From: a virus
Length of the DNA stretch: 26,335 nt
Strand: one strand, 5' to 3'
Virus record (IMG/VR): IMGVR_UViG_3300044568_001783
Span: 1-26,335 of that record
Below the pieces are notes generated by a model that searched no databases, was not told the DNA's origin, and worked only from the letters and a program-made list of their open reading frames with translations. The translations under genes and the position numbers were made by a program. The first letter of the stretch is position 1. Each line of letters starts with the position of its first letter. Of the stretch, positions 1-7,409 are shown one piece after another.

Positions 1-873
1 ATGCGCCGTGCTTGCCGTATATTGCAGCGTAGCCTGTGCAACATTCTTGACTATCAAGATTTTCTCTCCATCCAGTCTAAACTCTCAAATGACGAGATCC
101 AACCCCTGGGCATCGGAATCACCAACCTTGCCTACTGGCATGCCAAGCGCAGCCTCCAATACGGAGAATCAGACGCCTTGGCTGAAGTCAAGACGTGGAT
201 GGAACACCAAGCCTACTACTTGACCGAAGCCACTGTTGAGCTGGCCAAGGAGCGTGGTCCTTGCAAAGATTCTGACCGTACCTGGTATGGTCGTGGTGTG
301 TTTCCTTGGGAACGAAGAGCTGTTGGGGTTAACGAACTTGTAAATTTTGCACCGGAACTAGACTGGGAACCACTACGAGCACTCATGAAAGAACATGGCG
401 TGCGCAATGCCACACTGATGGCAGTGGCACCTGTTGAATCAAGTTCAGTTGTGATCAACTCAACCAACGGCATTGAAATGCCCATGAGCCTGATCTCTGT
501 GAAAGAATCCAAAGCAGGATCACTCACACAAGTTGTACCTGAATATCACAAATTGAAAAACAAATATCAACTGATGTGGGCACAAAAAGACTGCATTGGC
601 TATTTGAAAACCGCGTGTGTGTTGGCAGCGTATATTGACCAAAGCATAAGTACTAATACATTTTATTCACCAAAGCATTTTCCGGATCGTAAAATACCTA
701 CAACGTTAATTGCTAAGAATTTGATGCAAGCACATCATTGGGGGTTGAAGACCTTTTATTACTCACTTGTGGATAAACAAGGTAGTAAATCGGGATCAGA
801 AACAGATACATTTGTAGACTTACCAGCTGGTGACATCGACACGGATGAAGACTGCGAATCGTGTAAATTATAA
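1..873 (+). CDS. nrdA: Class Ia ribonucleoside-diphosphate reductase alpha subunit, C-terminal part
   Basis: Reduces ribonucleoside diphosphates to deoxyribonucleotides together with NrdB. Only the last 290 residues are in the window; the ATG at base 1 aligns with an internal part of E. coli NrdA (the LLDYQDY region), so it is the window edge and not the start. Visible family signatures are LGIGITNLAYW near residue 40, NATLMAVAPVESSS and NGIEMP in the barrel core, the paired tyrosines of the radical-transfer path (KTFYYS, Y253-Y254), and a C-terminal redox pair C285/C288 in CESCKL. E. coli has CESGAC, so the spacing between the swinging-arm cysteines is two residues here instead of four. The stop overlaps the next start by one base (TAATG). 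Codon use matches the rest of the window. Confidence 0.95.
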   Translation: MRRACRILQRSLCNILDYQDFLSIQSKLSNDEIQPLGIGITNLAYWHAKRSLQYGESDALAEVKTWMEHQAYYLTEATVELAKERGPCKDSDRTWYGRGVFPWERRAVGVNELVNFAPELDWEPLRALMKEHGVRNATLMAVAPVESSSVVINSTNGIEMPMSLISVKESKAGSLTQVVPEYHKLKNKYQLMWAQKDCIGYLKTACVLAAYIDQSISTNTFYSPKHFPDRKIPTTLIAKNLMQAHHWGLKTFYYSLVDKQGSKSGSETDTFVDLPAGDIDTDEDCESCKL

Positions 874-1070
874 TGAATAGTGTAGAAAAAGTCTGGGCAC
901 GAGCCACAGGCCATCTAATGGGGCACACAGACGATGACCGTCCTGATGTGCCCATTTTAACCTTGAGAGAAGCTCGATTGGCCTTGTTCTTCAAGACCTT
1001 TTGGGTTATAATACACGTTGTGACCTGTGGGTTCATCATAGCAAATACAATAAGGCACTGGAACAATTGA
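873..1070 (+). CDS. Small single-pass membrane protein between nrdA and nrdB
   Basis: A 65-residue protein with a soluble N-terminus of about 35 residues rich in Asp and Arg, followed by one hydrophobic segment (about residues 36-59, from ALFFKTF to IIANTI) and a short basic tail. The start overlaps the nrdA stop by one base, so it is probably translationally coupled to nrdA. No enzyme motif is visible. The position within a nucleotide-reduction operon does not by itself imply a role in reduction. I do not recognise a named family; its reality rests on the coupling, the clean frame and the amphipathic layout. Confidence 0.75.
   Translation: MNSVEKVWARATGHLMGHTDDDRPDVPILTLREARLALFFKTFWVIIHVVTCGFIIANTIRHWNN
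984..1012 (+). promoter_or_regulatory. Weak possible promoter inside the small membrane gene
   Basis: TTGTTC, 17 bases, then a perfect TATAAT at 1007-1012. Only TTG of the -35 is conserved. It would feed 1072 and nrdB. Chance occurrence in coding sequence is quite possible. Confidence 0.2.
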
Positions 1071-1071
1071 A

Positions 1072-1707
1072 ATGAGTTATATTGTAGGATCTTTACCACC
1101 AATCAAATGCTTTGTTAAAAGAGAATTTCTTTACAACTTTGAAAAAGGTCACGGAGAATTAGAACCCGCCATCTGGGTCAGTCTTAAAGCCCTACGTGGA
1201 CAGGTGTTTCGCATTGAAAGTCTGTTGCCCAACTACGGAGCATTGTATGACAAACTGCCCATCCATGCCTATGTCTGGCAAGAAAATTACACAGGCAATT
1301 TGCCCATAGACACCTTGCAACTCTGGGACTGCATGGGCTATCGCTTCACTATAATTGAAAAAATAGGCCTACGTAATCTAGGAGTTAAGTTCTTAGGCAA
1401 AGATAAAGAATGGCACTACGGAACTTATTTGTTCACTGTGGACTTTTGTGCAGATGGTATGGACGTGGACACAGGCTTTACTGAAGTTGCAGAAGAGCAC
1501 AAGAGTTTCAATTTTATTAGATTGGAAAACGGTCAATTTGCTTGCCAACCCAACAATCGATGTTTGTGGTACGATCAAAGTCTGATTACTGCCGACACCA
1601 AGTGGCCAGACTTTCAGGCAGCCAGAACACTGTGGACCGTGGATGGTACACGCAAGTGGTCAGCAGGCGATGATTGGTTTTACACCATAGAAGAAAAAAA
1701 TGAATAA
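1072..1707 (+). CDS. Conserved T4-like phage protein of unknown function
   Basis: A 211-residue soluble protein. From memory it resembles a protein common in T4-like cyanophages and pelagiphages, with the landmarks YIVGSLPPIKCFVKREFLY at the N-terminus, YGALYDKLPIHAYVW near residue 65, LQLWDCMGYRFTIIEK near 95, and EEHKSFNFIRLENGQFACQP near 155. The start follows the upstream stop by one base and lacks a good Shine-Dalgarno sequence, suggesting coupling. It lies between the small membrane gene and nrdB. It is probably an accessory phage protein; no catalytic motif can be named. Confidence 0.85.
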   Translation: MSYIVGSLPPIKCFVKREFLYNFEKGHGELEPAIWVSLKALRGQVFRIESLLPNYGALYDKLPIHAYVWQENYTGNLPIDTLQLWDCMGYRFTIIEKIGLRNLGVKFLGKDKEWHYGTYLFTVDFCADGMDVDTGFTEVAEEHKSFNFIRLENGQFACQPNNRCLWYDQSLITADTKWPDFQAARTLWTVDGTRKWSAGDDWFYTIEEKNE

Positions 1708-1722
1708 AAGGAAAATACAAAA

Positions 1723-2823
1723 ATGAGCCAAGCGCAATACAACCTATCAACCAAAACAGATTACCTGCATCGCAAGATGTTTCTGGATCCTGCCGGTCCT
1801 GTAACCATTCAACGATTTGAAGAAGTCAAATACAACAAACTGGCCAAGTACGAACAAGAGGCTCGTGGATTCTTTTGGGTGCCAGAAGAAATTTCATTGA
1901 GCAAGGATGCCAATGACTTTAAAGAAGCATCAGAAACTGTCAAGCATATCTTTACTGCCAACCTACTACGACAAACAGCACTAGACAGTTTACAAGGTCG
2001 CGGTCCAGCACAAGTGTTTACTCCTGTAATTAGTATTCCAGAATTAGAAGCACTAATGTACAACTGGAGTTTCTTTGAAACCAACATTCACAGCCGCAGT
2101 TACAGCCACATCATTCGCAACATCTACAACGTGCCCAAGGATGTGTTCAACACCATTCACGACACCAAAGAGATTGTGGACATGGCGTCAAGCGTGGGCA
2201 AGTACTACGATCACTTGCACATGGTCAACTGCGAAAAAGAATTAGAAGTTCCTGTTAAGGATCATGCACACGTCAAGGCCATTTGGATGGCACTCAATGC
2301 CAGTTACGCATTGGAAGCATTCCGCTTCATGGTATCATTTGCCACCAGTTTGGCCATGGTAGAGAATCGTATCTTCATTGGTAACGGCAACATCATTCAG
2401 TTGATCCTGCAGGACGAAATCCTGCACAAGGAATGGACTGCTTGGATTATCAATCAAGTTGTGAAAGAAGATCCGCGCTTTGCTCAAGCCAAACAAGAGT
2501 GTGAAGCCGAAGTGTATCAACTGTATCTAGATGTTATCCGTGAAGAAAAAGAATGGGCAGACTACTTGTTTAACCGAGGTCCAGTGATTGGCCTCAATGC
2601 ACAGATCTTGAAAGACTTTGTGGACTACACAGCAGCCAATGCACTGAAAGAAATTGGCATCAAGTATCAAGAGCCTGCACCACGCTCTACGCCCATTCCA
2701 TGGTTCAACAAGCATGTGGACACCAGCAAGAAACAGGCGGCTTTGCAAGAAACAGAGAGCACTAATTATGTAATTGGGGTAATGGGCGACCAACTCAATT
2801 ATGATGACTTGCCTGACTTATAA
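1723..2823 (+). CDS. nrdB: Class Ia ribonucleoside-diphosphate reductase beta subunit
   Basis: Supplies the di-iron tyrosyl radical for NrdA. At 366 residues it is close to the E. coli length (376). Metal ligands and radical site can be placed against E. coli: D88 (ALDSLQG), E119, H123, radical tyrosine Y127 (HSRSYSHIIRN), E199 (YALEAF), E232 and H235 (DEILH). The C-terminal tail ending in NYDDLPDL resembles the NrdA-binding peptide. One oddity: E119 and H123 are four residues apart (ETNIH), where E. coli has ETIH, so the usual ExxH is ExxxH. AAAGGA at 1707-1712 serves as ribosome binding site. The 3' end overlaps the convergent homing endonuclease gene by 25 bases. Confidence 0.96.
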   Translation: MSQAQYNLSTKTDYLHRKMFLDPAGPVTIQRFEEVKYNKLAKYEQEARGFFWVPEEISLSKDANDFKEASETVKHIFTANLLRQTALDSLQGRGPAQVFTPVISIPELEALMYNWSFFETNIHSRSYSHIIRNIYNVPKDVFNTIHDTKEIVDMASSVGKYYDHLHMVNCEKELEVPVKDHAHVKAIWMALNASYALEAFRFMVSFATSLAMVENRIFIGNGNIIQLILQDEILHKEWTAWIINQVVKEDPRFAQAKQECEAEVYQLYLDVIREEKEWADYLFNRGPVIGLNAQILKDFVDYTAANALKEIGIKYQEPAPRSTPIPWFNKHVDTSKKQAALQETESTNYVIGVMGDQLNYDDLPDL

Positions 2824-3365
2824 CGACAATTGTCAAAGTGGTATCTTTTCATTGCATTTGTCCCGCCTGATAATCCACAATGCAAGCAAGTTAATATAGG
2901 TTTTGGTCCTAATGATTTTCCTTTCATTGGACTAGGAAGACCTTTATTCCAAGCTGTATGCCCTTTGGATTTAGGACTATTTAATCTCGCTGTTCTTACT
3001 GCTTCTATGTGTTTGGGAGATTTCTTTTTGTTTTTATACAGTTCACTAAGATTCTTTTTAAACGCATCTGACCGAACAGCACCGCTTGCACCTTCGCCAC
3101 CATTTGTTCCGTTTTTTAGAATCCCAGTTTGAACATCTTGCCGACCGTACCATTTGATGTACCGGCGCTCAAGGGCAAATGCACCAATCTCGGTTAAATG
3201 TGTTTCTAGAAACACAATTCGAGAATTGTCTTTTGGGGTATGAACTCCTTTGCAATTTACTCTATGTTGCACAAAGGCTCGATTTTCTATACCTTTTCCT
3301 ATATAATAAGGAGTTCCGTCCTTGCGCAAATATGCGTAGACATAAAAATTGTTAGTTAAATACAT
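2799..3365 (-). CDS. GIY-YIG homing endonuclease, free-standing
   Basis: A 188-residue site-specific DNA nuclease of the phage mobile type. The GIY-YIG domain is residues 7-90: FYVYAYL stands in for the GIY strand, YIG is at 21-23, the metal-binding Glu is E66 (ALERRY) and the Asn lies in LKNGTNGGEG. The middle segment GHTAWNKGLPSPMKGKSLG (135-153) looks like a NUMOD3-type DNA-binding helix. The C-terminus carries a CxxC-HxxxC zinc finger (C160, C163, H176, C180). It is on the strand opposite to its neighbours, has a good ribosome binding site (AAAGGAGC) upstream, and its last eight codons lie inside the end of nrdB, a classic insertion point for such mobile genes. Confidence 0.93.
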   Translation of the reverse strand: MYLTNNFYVYAYLRKDGTPYYIGKGIENRAFVQHRVNCKGVHTPKDNSRIVFLETHLTEIGAFALERRYIKWYGRQDVQTGILKNGTNGGEGASGAVRSDAFKKNLSELYKNKKKSPKHIEAVRTARLNSPKSKGHTAWNKGLPSPMKGKSLGPKPILTCLHCGLSGGTNAMKRYHFDNCRYKSGKSS

Positions 3366-3391
3366 TGCTGATGCTCCTTTAAAGCGTTAGA

Positions 3392-3419
3392 GTAGTTGGG
3401 CCTGCCAGCCGCGAACTAC
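3392..3419. other. Inverted repeat between the homing endonuclease and the PGDYG gene
   Basis: Perfect arms GTAGTT and AACTAC enclose an inner GGC/GCC pair with loop CTGCCA. It sits in the 64-base space between two divergent starts. There is no T-run on either side, so it is not a plain rho-independent terminator. It could be an operator, an RNA 5' hairpin for either gene, or a trace of endonuclease insertion. Confidence 0.4.
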
Positions 3420-3429
3420 ACCTATATTT

Positions 3430-3852
3430 ATGAAAAAGTCTATGATTAACGACGAATGGTTCCAACAAGGTGGGTTTGAAACCTACAAGCACCCTACTCC
3501 CATCAAGTATGAAACTGCCACAGACAACGGCACAGTAGACACACTAGAAGGTCCTGTTGCCTACACAGTGGGTCACAAGATTATTACAGGACCCAAAGGT
3601 GAACGTTATCCTGTGAGCCCTATCAAGTTCTCAGCCTACTACGATGACAACGGTGATGGCACTGCTACGCCCAAGAAGATCATGAAAATAGCAAAACTTG
3701 CTGATCATGATGGTGTTGTTCGAGCAAGTTGGGGCAACTTAGAATACACTAGAGGTAATGACTACATTGTTCGACACGGTCCCGGTGACTATGGTGTGGT
3801 CAAAACAGACATCTTTGCCAAGACGTACGATAAATCAAAAGAAGGAAAATAA
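3430..3852 (+). CDS. PGDYG-family protein of unknown function
   Basis: A 140-residue soluble protein. Near the C-terminus it carries NDYIVRHGPGDYGVVKTDIF, which matches the signature from which the PGDYG family takes its name. It also has a repeated Asp-rich turn, YYDDNGDGTATPKK. The function of the family is unknown to me. The start ATG at 3430 lacks a clear Shine-Dalgarno sequence; ATG 3442 is an in-frame alternative that would remove four residues. It is followed after one base by glutaredoxin, suggesting one transcript. Confidence 0.8.
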   Translation: MKKSMINDEWFQQGGFETYKHPTPIKYETATDNGTVDTLEGPVAYTVGHKIITGPKGERYPVSPIKFSAYYDDNGDGTATPKKIMKIAKLADHDGVVRASWGNLEYTRGNDYIVRHGPGDYGVVKTDIFAKTYDKSKEGK

Positions 3853-3853
3853 A

Positions 3854-4084
3854 ATGAAAGCAATTGTATGGTCGAAGGACCAATGTCCTTACTGCGACCA
3901 AGCCAAGGCCTTGCTCAAATCACGCAACATTGAATTTGAAGAACGCAATATCCAGCATGACTGGACACGAGAACAACTGCTAGAAGCAGTACCAAATGCT
4001 CGCTCAGTACCACAGATCTTCTTGGATGAAGAACTGGTAGGTGGGTTCACTGAACTCAGAACAAAATTAACAGAAAGCCGATAA
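3854..4084 (+). CDS. Glutaredoxin
   Basis: A 76-residue thioredoxin-fold dithiol reductant with the active site CPYC (residues 11-14), the cis-proline TVP-like element SVPQIF and the C-terminal glutathione-site GG (VGGFTEL). These are the hallmarks of a short T4/cyanophage-type glutaredoxin, the natural electron donor for the ribonucleotide reductase encoded just upstream. The start at 3854 is preceded by GAAGGAAAATAAA. An upstream in-frame extension to 3758 would run inside the preceding gene and adds no glutaredoxin sequence, so I reject it. The stop overlaps the next ATG (TAATG). Confidence 0.95.
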   Translation: MKAIVWSKDQCPYCDQAKALLKSRNIEFEERNIQHDWTREQLLEAVPNARSVPQIFLDEELVGGFTELRTKLTESR

Positions 4085-4377
4085 TGGAAATTGGAAAAGT
4101 TTACACATTCAAACTGAACTCTGGCGAAGAAATGATTGCCAAAGTTGTGGACACTGGCGAAGGATTTGCCATGCTACAAGACCCTGTAAGTGTGGCACCT
4201 GGACCACAAGGCATGGGACTTGTACCGAGTATGTTTACCGCAGATCCTGACAAAAATCCCCGGCTAAATATGAATTGTGTTGCTATCTCTGCATTGACAG
4301 ATGAATCAGTTTGTATGAAATACATCGAAGCAACTACAGGTATCAAAGTACCAGAAAAACGAATCTTAGTAGGATAA
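4084..4377 (+). CDS. Small conserved phage protein, possible LSm-like fold
   Basis: A 97-residue soluble protein. The first 35 residues (YTFKLNSGEEMIAKVVDTGEG followed by MLQDPV) have the strand pattern seen in LSm/Hfq-like phage proteins, in which a short beta-barrel follows a GEE motif. The second half has no recognisable motif. It is coupled to glutaredoxin by TAATG and followed after one base by the PAAR gene. The fold suggestion is an inference from pattern only. It might bind RNA or be a virion accessory. Confidence 0.7.
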   Translation: MEIGKVYTFKLNSGEEMIAKVVDTGEGFAMLQDPVSVAPGPQGMGLVPSMFTADPDKNPRLNMNCVAISALTDESVCMKYIEATTGIKVPEKRILVG

Positions 4378-4378
4378 C

Positions 4379-4669
4379 ATGCCAGCAGTACAACGAGTAG
4401 GTGATGCAGACGGCGCAGGAGGCGTAGCCGGTGGTGGTGTTGGTTCAGTGCGAGTCAACAATCGTCCTGTAATCGTTGATGGCAATTCTGTAAGTGCTCA
4501 TCCTTGTTGTGGTCAACGAGGGTGCCCCCCTATTCATTGCAGTGCTGTCACAGCCGGCGGATCTGGCTCAGTCCGAGCCGGCGGCATTCCTGTGGTGTAT
4601 ACTGGTGCTGGCGACACATGCGGCCATGTTCGAGATGGTGGATCTGACAATGTTAGGGTGGCAGCATAA
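4379..4669 (+). CDS. PAAR-repeat tail spike tip protein
   Basis: A 96-residue Gly-rich protein with the layout of phage and type VI PAAR domains: V-N-N-RPVIVDGNSVSAHPCCG, then PPIHCSAVTAGGSGSVRAGG, then a third short segment. Cysteines and histidines at about 42-45, 53-54 and 80-82 would bind the zinc that sharpens the cone. In contractile phages this protein caps the gp5-type spike and touches the cell envelope first. Its stop overlaps the start of the large probable structural gene by one base, so the two are probably made together. Confidence 0.9.
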   Translation: MPAVQRVGDADGAGGVAGGGVGSVRVNNRPVIVDGNSVSAHPCCGQRGCPPIHCSAVTAGGSGSVRAGGIPVVYTGAGDTCGHVRDGGSDNVRVAA

Positions 4670-6750
4670 TGGCCGGCATCTTAACACCATTGCAGTTGAC
4701 AGCGGCTGCAGGACTGTTGGCCAACACAGGTATAAAACCATTCCCCCCTGCATTAATGTCGGCTATTGTGACGTTCAATGCCACTACAGTTATCACCAAT
4801 TTTATTGCCGCAGTTAATTTTTACAAAGCACAGTCTTTTGCTACTCAAAGCACGTTGGAAAGTTTGTTAAACATTGGTAGTACAGTATGTCCTGCATTGG
4901 GAAACAGTATACCTACCAGTCCTGTTGGCACATATCCATATCTAAGAACAGAATATCTTACTACTCCATTCAATGCCACAGATGGCTCAACTTTAGATCC
5001 ATCAGGTTTTAGCAATTTAATTGAACAAACTTGTGCGGCCTATCTTGGCAATGGCGATGTAGGCAGATTTACATTGGGTTTCATGGCGGTGCAAGGTTAC
5101 ATTAATACAACCAACCAATTTATTAATTCTGCCGCCAATGCACAAACGTATCTTGGTCCTACCTTCACTGACATGGATGCATTGGTCACAAACAGCATCA
5201 GTAATTTGAATCCTGACTTTGGCAACTTTGCCACAGACCTGGCCAATCAAGGCAATCTAACCAACCTAAATGACATTCGATTATATGGCACACCTGCTGG
5301 ATTATTGCGTCAGTTGGCTGCAGAAGGCAACATGGTAGGTGGTGTGTTCGGACCTGTACAAACACCATTGCTGGCTACTGGATTGGCAGCTAAAGAAATA
5401 CAAACATTATTAGCAGGATCAACTACAGTTTCAGATAATGAATATTTGCGGTTGCAACAGTTGGCCTATCAAGGCATGATGAATGTTAAAGGCACTGACT
5501 TACAACAAGTGCTGAGTATACTGGAAGTTACTACCCCTAATATCAATAGCATGGCCGACTTGTTGGATCTTACCAAAATATTTCCCAACAGTTACACCAC
5601 ATTGCAAACTCCTACTCCTGTTGGACCGGTACCTGTGTACGGTACAGATGGCAGTGTTAACATGAACTTGGCAGACAATGTGTCAGTATACCTGGCATCG
5701 CCTAACGGATGTGAGGATCTAGGCAAAGTGATTCCTCCTGCACAGGCAGTGTCTAATAAGGCTGTGCAAGTGGCATTTGAGCAAGTCACTAACATTACCA
5801 ATACCACAATACCTGTGTTGGCCAACACAATCAACGCTGTGTCAAGGACGCCTTGGAATATTAATATACCATATCTTGCCAACGATGTGGTAGCAGACGC
5901 CCCGGCAGTGCCCACAGTGGGAAATCTAGCACAATTAAGTCCGGACACTGTGTTTTATCGTGCTCAACAAGATGTGCCGGCTGCTGGGTCAACTGATGCT
6001 CCAACTGGTATAAACATCAATGATACAGACTATTGGCTGCCAACCACATTAGGATGCGGATTAAACACTATGGCTGATTTGCCATTGATTCAAGCACAAG
6101 CCACACCTATTGATCCTTCTGTTGCTGCATATTTTTCTAACATAGTGGCAACTGGTACAGGATCAGATGGTAATATAACTACCTGTGATGTAATTGGTCT
6201 GGCAGTTGATCATGATGATTTTGCTACCCGGCTTACTACATCTACCGCAGCCATTAATGCATTACAGACTGCTGGTAGTCTTGCCACATTGAATACTGCC
6301 TATACTAACTTGCTGGGCGCCGGCGATGATCCCGCGGTGCTAACACAAATTACCAATGCTAACAATGCTATCAGTGCATTGAGTGCCAGTGCTTACGTGA
6401 CCACACTAAACACAGCATGGACCTACATGGCCAATTTGATGAATCTATCAGCCAAGTATACTACTGAAGGCGCAATTGATTATTTTACATTCCCTGCTGG
6501 TGACAAAATTAGCACCATGAGTTTTGTGCAAAATCTTCCACAGTATGGCAATCAGACTGATCCATGCGGTCCGGCTGCCTTTTTGAACAGCGTGGCAGAC
6601 ACAACACTTTTGGCTGGCCAAGCCATGGTAGGTGCTTTGCGCGAAGGTAAAAACAATCAGTGTCTAGGTGAGTCTAGTTTGAACGTTGACACTACTCCCC
6701 TTCCGCGCCTAGCAGTGACTCCTGTGCCTGCTGTGACTCCTGTATATTAA
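4669..6750 (+). CDS. Large probable virion or baseplate protein
   Basis: A 693-residue protein rich in Ala, Asn, Thr, Leu and Gly, with low charge, no signal peptide and no obvious transmembrane helix. Its composition, and its coupling (TAATG) to the PAAR tip gene, fit a baseplate or central-spike component. I do not recognise a named domain. Local internal similarity is visible: two stretches near residues 515-580 share the pattern AINAL.TAGSLATLNTAYTN and AISAL.ASAYVTTLNTAWTY, which looks like a tandem helical repeat of about 40 residues. It ends in a Pro-Val-Thr tail with the repeated unit AVTPV. The stop at 6748-6750 is followed by a promoter region, so it ends its operon. Confidence 0.8.
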   Translation: MAGILTPLQLTAAAGLLANTGIKPFPPALMSAIVTFNATTVITNFIAAVNFYKAQSFATQSTLESLLNIGSTVCPALGNSIPTSPVGTYPYLRTEYLTTPFNATDGSTLDPSGFSNLIEQTCAAYLGNGDVGRFTLGFMAVQGYINTTNQFINSAANAQTYLGPTFTDMDALVTNSISNLNPDFGNFATDLANQGNLTNLNDIRLYGTPAGLLRQLAAEGNMVGGVFGPVQTPLLATGLAAKEIQTLLAGSTTVSDNEYLRLQQLAYQGMMNVKGTDLQQVLSILEVTTPNINSMADLLDLTKIFPNSYTTLQTPTPVGPVPVYGTDGSVNMNLADNVSVYLASPNGCEDLGKVIPPAQAVSNKAVQVAFEQVTNITNTTIPVLANTINAVSRTPWNINIPYLANDVVADAPAVPTVGNLAQLSPDTVFYRAQQDVPAAGSTDAPTGININDTDYWLPTTLGCGLNTMADLPLIQAQATPIDPSVAAYFSNIVATGTGSDGNITTCDVIGLAVDHDDFATRLTTSTAAINALQTAGSLATLNTAYTNLLGAGDDPAVLTQITNANNAISALSASAYVTTLNTAWTYMANLMNLSAKYTTEGAIDYFTFPAGDKISTMSFVQNLPQYGNQTDPCGPAAFLNSVADTTLLAGQAMVGALREGKNNQCLGESSLNVDTTPLPRLAVTPVPAVTPVY

Positions 6751-6768
6751 AGTACACATTTTTACTGG

Positions 6769-6798
6769 TTGACCAATAAAGGCTGTGCCCGTTATAAT
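6769..6798 (+). promoter_or_regulatory. Strong sigma-70 type promoter P1
   Basis: TTGACC at 6769-6774, an 18-base spacer, and TATAAT at 6793-6798. It is preceded by GG and followed by TA-GGGCATG. The predicted transcription start falls at or beside the ATG at 6805, so the first product would be leaderless. It shares its extended -35 (GGTTGACCA) and its -10 context (TATAATTA-n-GGCAT) with P2, about 132 bases downstream. Confidence 0.75.
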
Positions 6799-6804
6799 TA
6801 GGGC

Positions 6805-6939
6805 ATGTGGACCAAAATACAACGCCAAATACTAAAGTACTACTATCGTACTAATTTTACGGTAGTAGAACTCTTAGTGATTGTAGGGTTATTATTTTGG
6901 TTGACCAGAAATGTGTTATTTGCTATAATTATGGCATAG
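6805..6939 (+). CDS. Putative 44-residue membrane peptide resembling a prepilin N-terminus
   Basis: This short open frame starts seven bases after the P1 -10 hexamer and has no ribosome binding site, so it would need leaderless translation. The peptide has a 17-residue leader with four Lys/Arg, then FTVVELLVIVGLLFWL. This closely matches the conserved start of mature type IV pilins (F1-T2-x-x-E5 plus hydrophobic helix), except that the residue before F is Asn and not Gly. It ends after one hydrophobic segment. The P2 promoter lies inside the 3' half, and a hairpin (6840-6868) lies in the middle, so the frame may be accidental. Confidence 0.35.
   Translation: MWTKIQRQILKYYYRTNFTVVELLVIVGLLFWLTRNVLFAIIMA
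6840..6868 (+). other. Hairpin in the P1 transcript
   Basis: Arms CTACTATCGT (6840-6849) and ACGGTAGTAG (6859-6868) form ten pairs including one G-U, with a nine-base loop. No T-run follows. It may be an RNA structure of the short P1 transcript or a consequence of the coding sequence. Confidence 0.4.
6901..6929 (+). promoter_or_regulatory. Strong sigma-70 type promoter P2
   Basis: TTGACC at 6901-6906, 17 bases, TATAAT at 6924-6929. It drives the gene at 6961, leaving a leader of roughly 25 bases with AAAGGAG at 6948-6954 as the ribosome binding site. It resembles P1 in both hexamers and flanks. Confidence 0.85.
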
Positions 6940-6960
6940 TAAGCAACAAAGGAGCCCCAA

Positions 6961-7245
6961 ATGACCCAGATGTCTAAGATCCAGCAAGTTAACTCTGCTA
7001 TCATGTTTGGTGAGTTTTCAAACACTGAACTTGACAGCATCATCAGTGCAGTGCAATTTGCCAAGACCAGCCTGCGCAAACACAATATCCGTCAGTTTGC
7101 CAAAGGTGATTTGGTAAAGTTCCACAGCACCAAGCGTGGCATGACCATGCAGGGCACCGTGAGCAAGATTGCTATCAAGTATGTCACAGTAACCACGCCC
7201 CAAGGCTTGTGGAAAGTGCCTGCTAACATGTTGGAGGCAGCATGA
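6961..7245 (+). CDS. Small conserved T4-like phage protein with SH3/KOW-like C-terminus
   Basis: A 94-residue protein. The N-terminal half is helical (VNSAIMFGEFSNTELDSIIS). The C-terminal half, FAKGDLVKFHS followed by GMTMQGTVSKIAIKYVTVTT and GLWKVPANML, has the strand spacing of an SH3-like or KOW barrel. I recall very similar proteins in T4-like cyanophages, function unknown. It is the first gene behind promoter P2 and has a strong AAAGGAG site. It overlaps the next gene by four bases (ATGA). Confidence 0.85.
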   Translation: MTQMSKIQQVNSAIMFGEFSNTELDSIISAVQFAKTSLRKHNIRQFAKGDLVKFHSTKRGMTMQGTVSKIAIKYVTVTTPQGLWKVPANMLEAA

Positions 7246-7409
7246 CATTTCGACGCTGGTTAAATCAGCGTTGGTATGCTCACTGCCTTGAAATAGAAGA
7301 ATGGACTGGCCGCATGCCGCCCTATCCAATATCTGAATATTTTGCCAAATACAAATATTGGCTCAAACGCGAATACCGTCATCAACAAGGAGAAAACTAT
7401 GGGTCTTGA
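7242..7409 (+). CDS. Small conserved phage protein, 55 residues
   Basis: Starts at ATG 7242 inside the stop of the previous gene (ATGA) and ends at TGA 7407-7409, overlapping the next start. The protein is basic and aromatic, with many Trp and Tyr residues: RRWLNQRWYAHCLEIEEW at the N-terminus and EYFAKYKYWLKREYR near the C-terminus. This W-L-x-x-W-Y ... WLKR pattern is familiar from tiny T4-like phage proteins of unknown role. Four-base couplings on both sides support it as real. Confidence 0.75.
   Translation: MTFRRWLNQRWYAHCLEIEEWTGRMPPYPISEYFAKYKYWLKREYRHQQGENYGS

Noticed and set aside
1-3. ATG at the first base as the true start of nrdA
   Set aside because: The following residues align with the interior of E. 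coli NrdA about 290 residues from its end, so the gene is cut by the window edge.
3420-3430. T4-type late promoter (TATAAATA) at the PGDYG gene
   Set aside because: TATATTTA is only an approximate match, and I see no repeated, consistent late-promoter octamer in front of structural genes here.
3758-3853. Longer glutaredoxin start
   Set aside because: The extension lies wholly inside the PGDYG gene in another frame and precedes the normal glutaredoxin N-terminus.
7342-7398. Upstream extension of the MGLDMYAY protein
   Set aside because: It overlaps the coupled 55-residue gene, and the ATG at 7399 has a good ribosome binding site.
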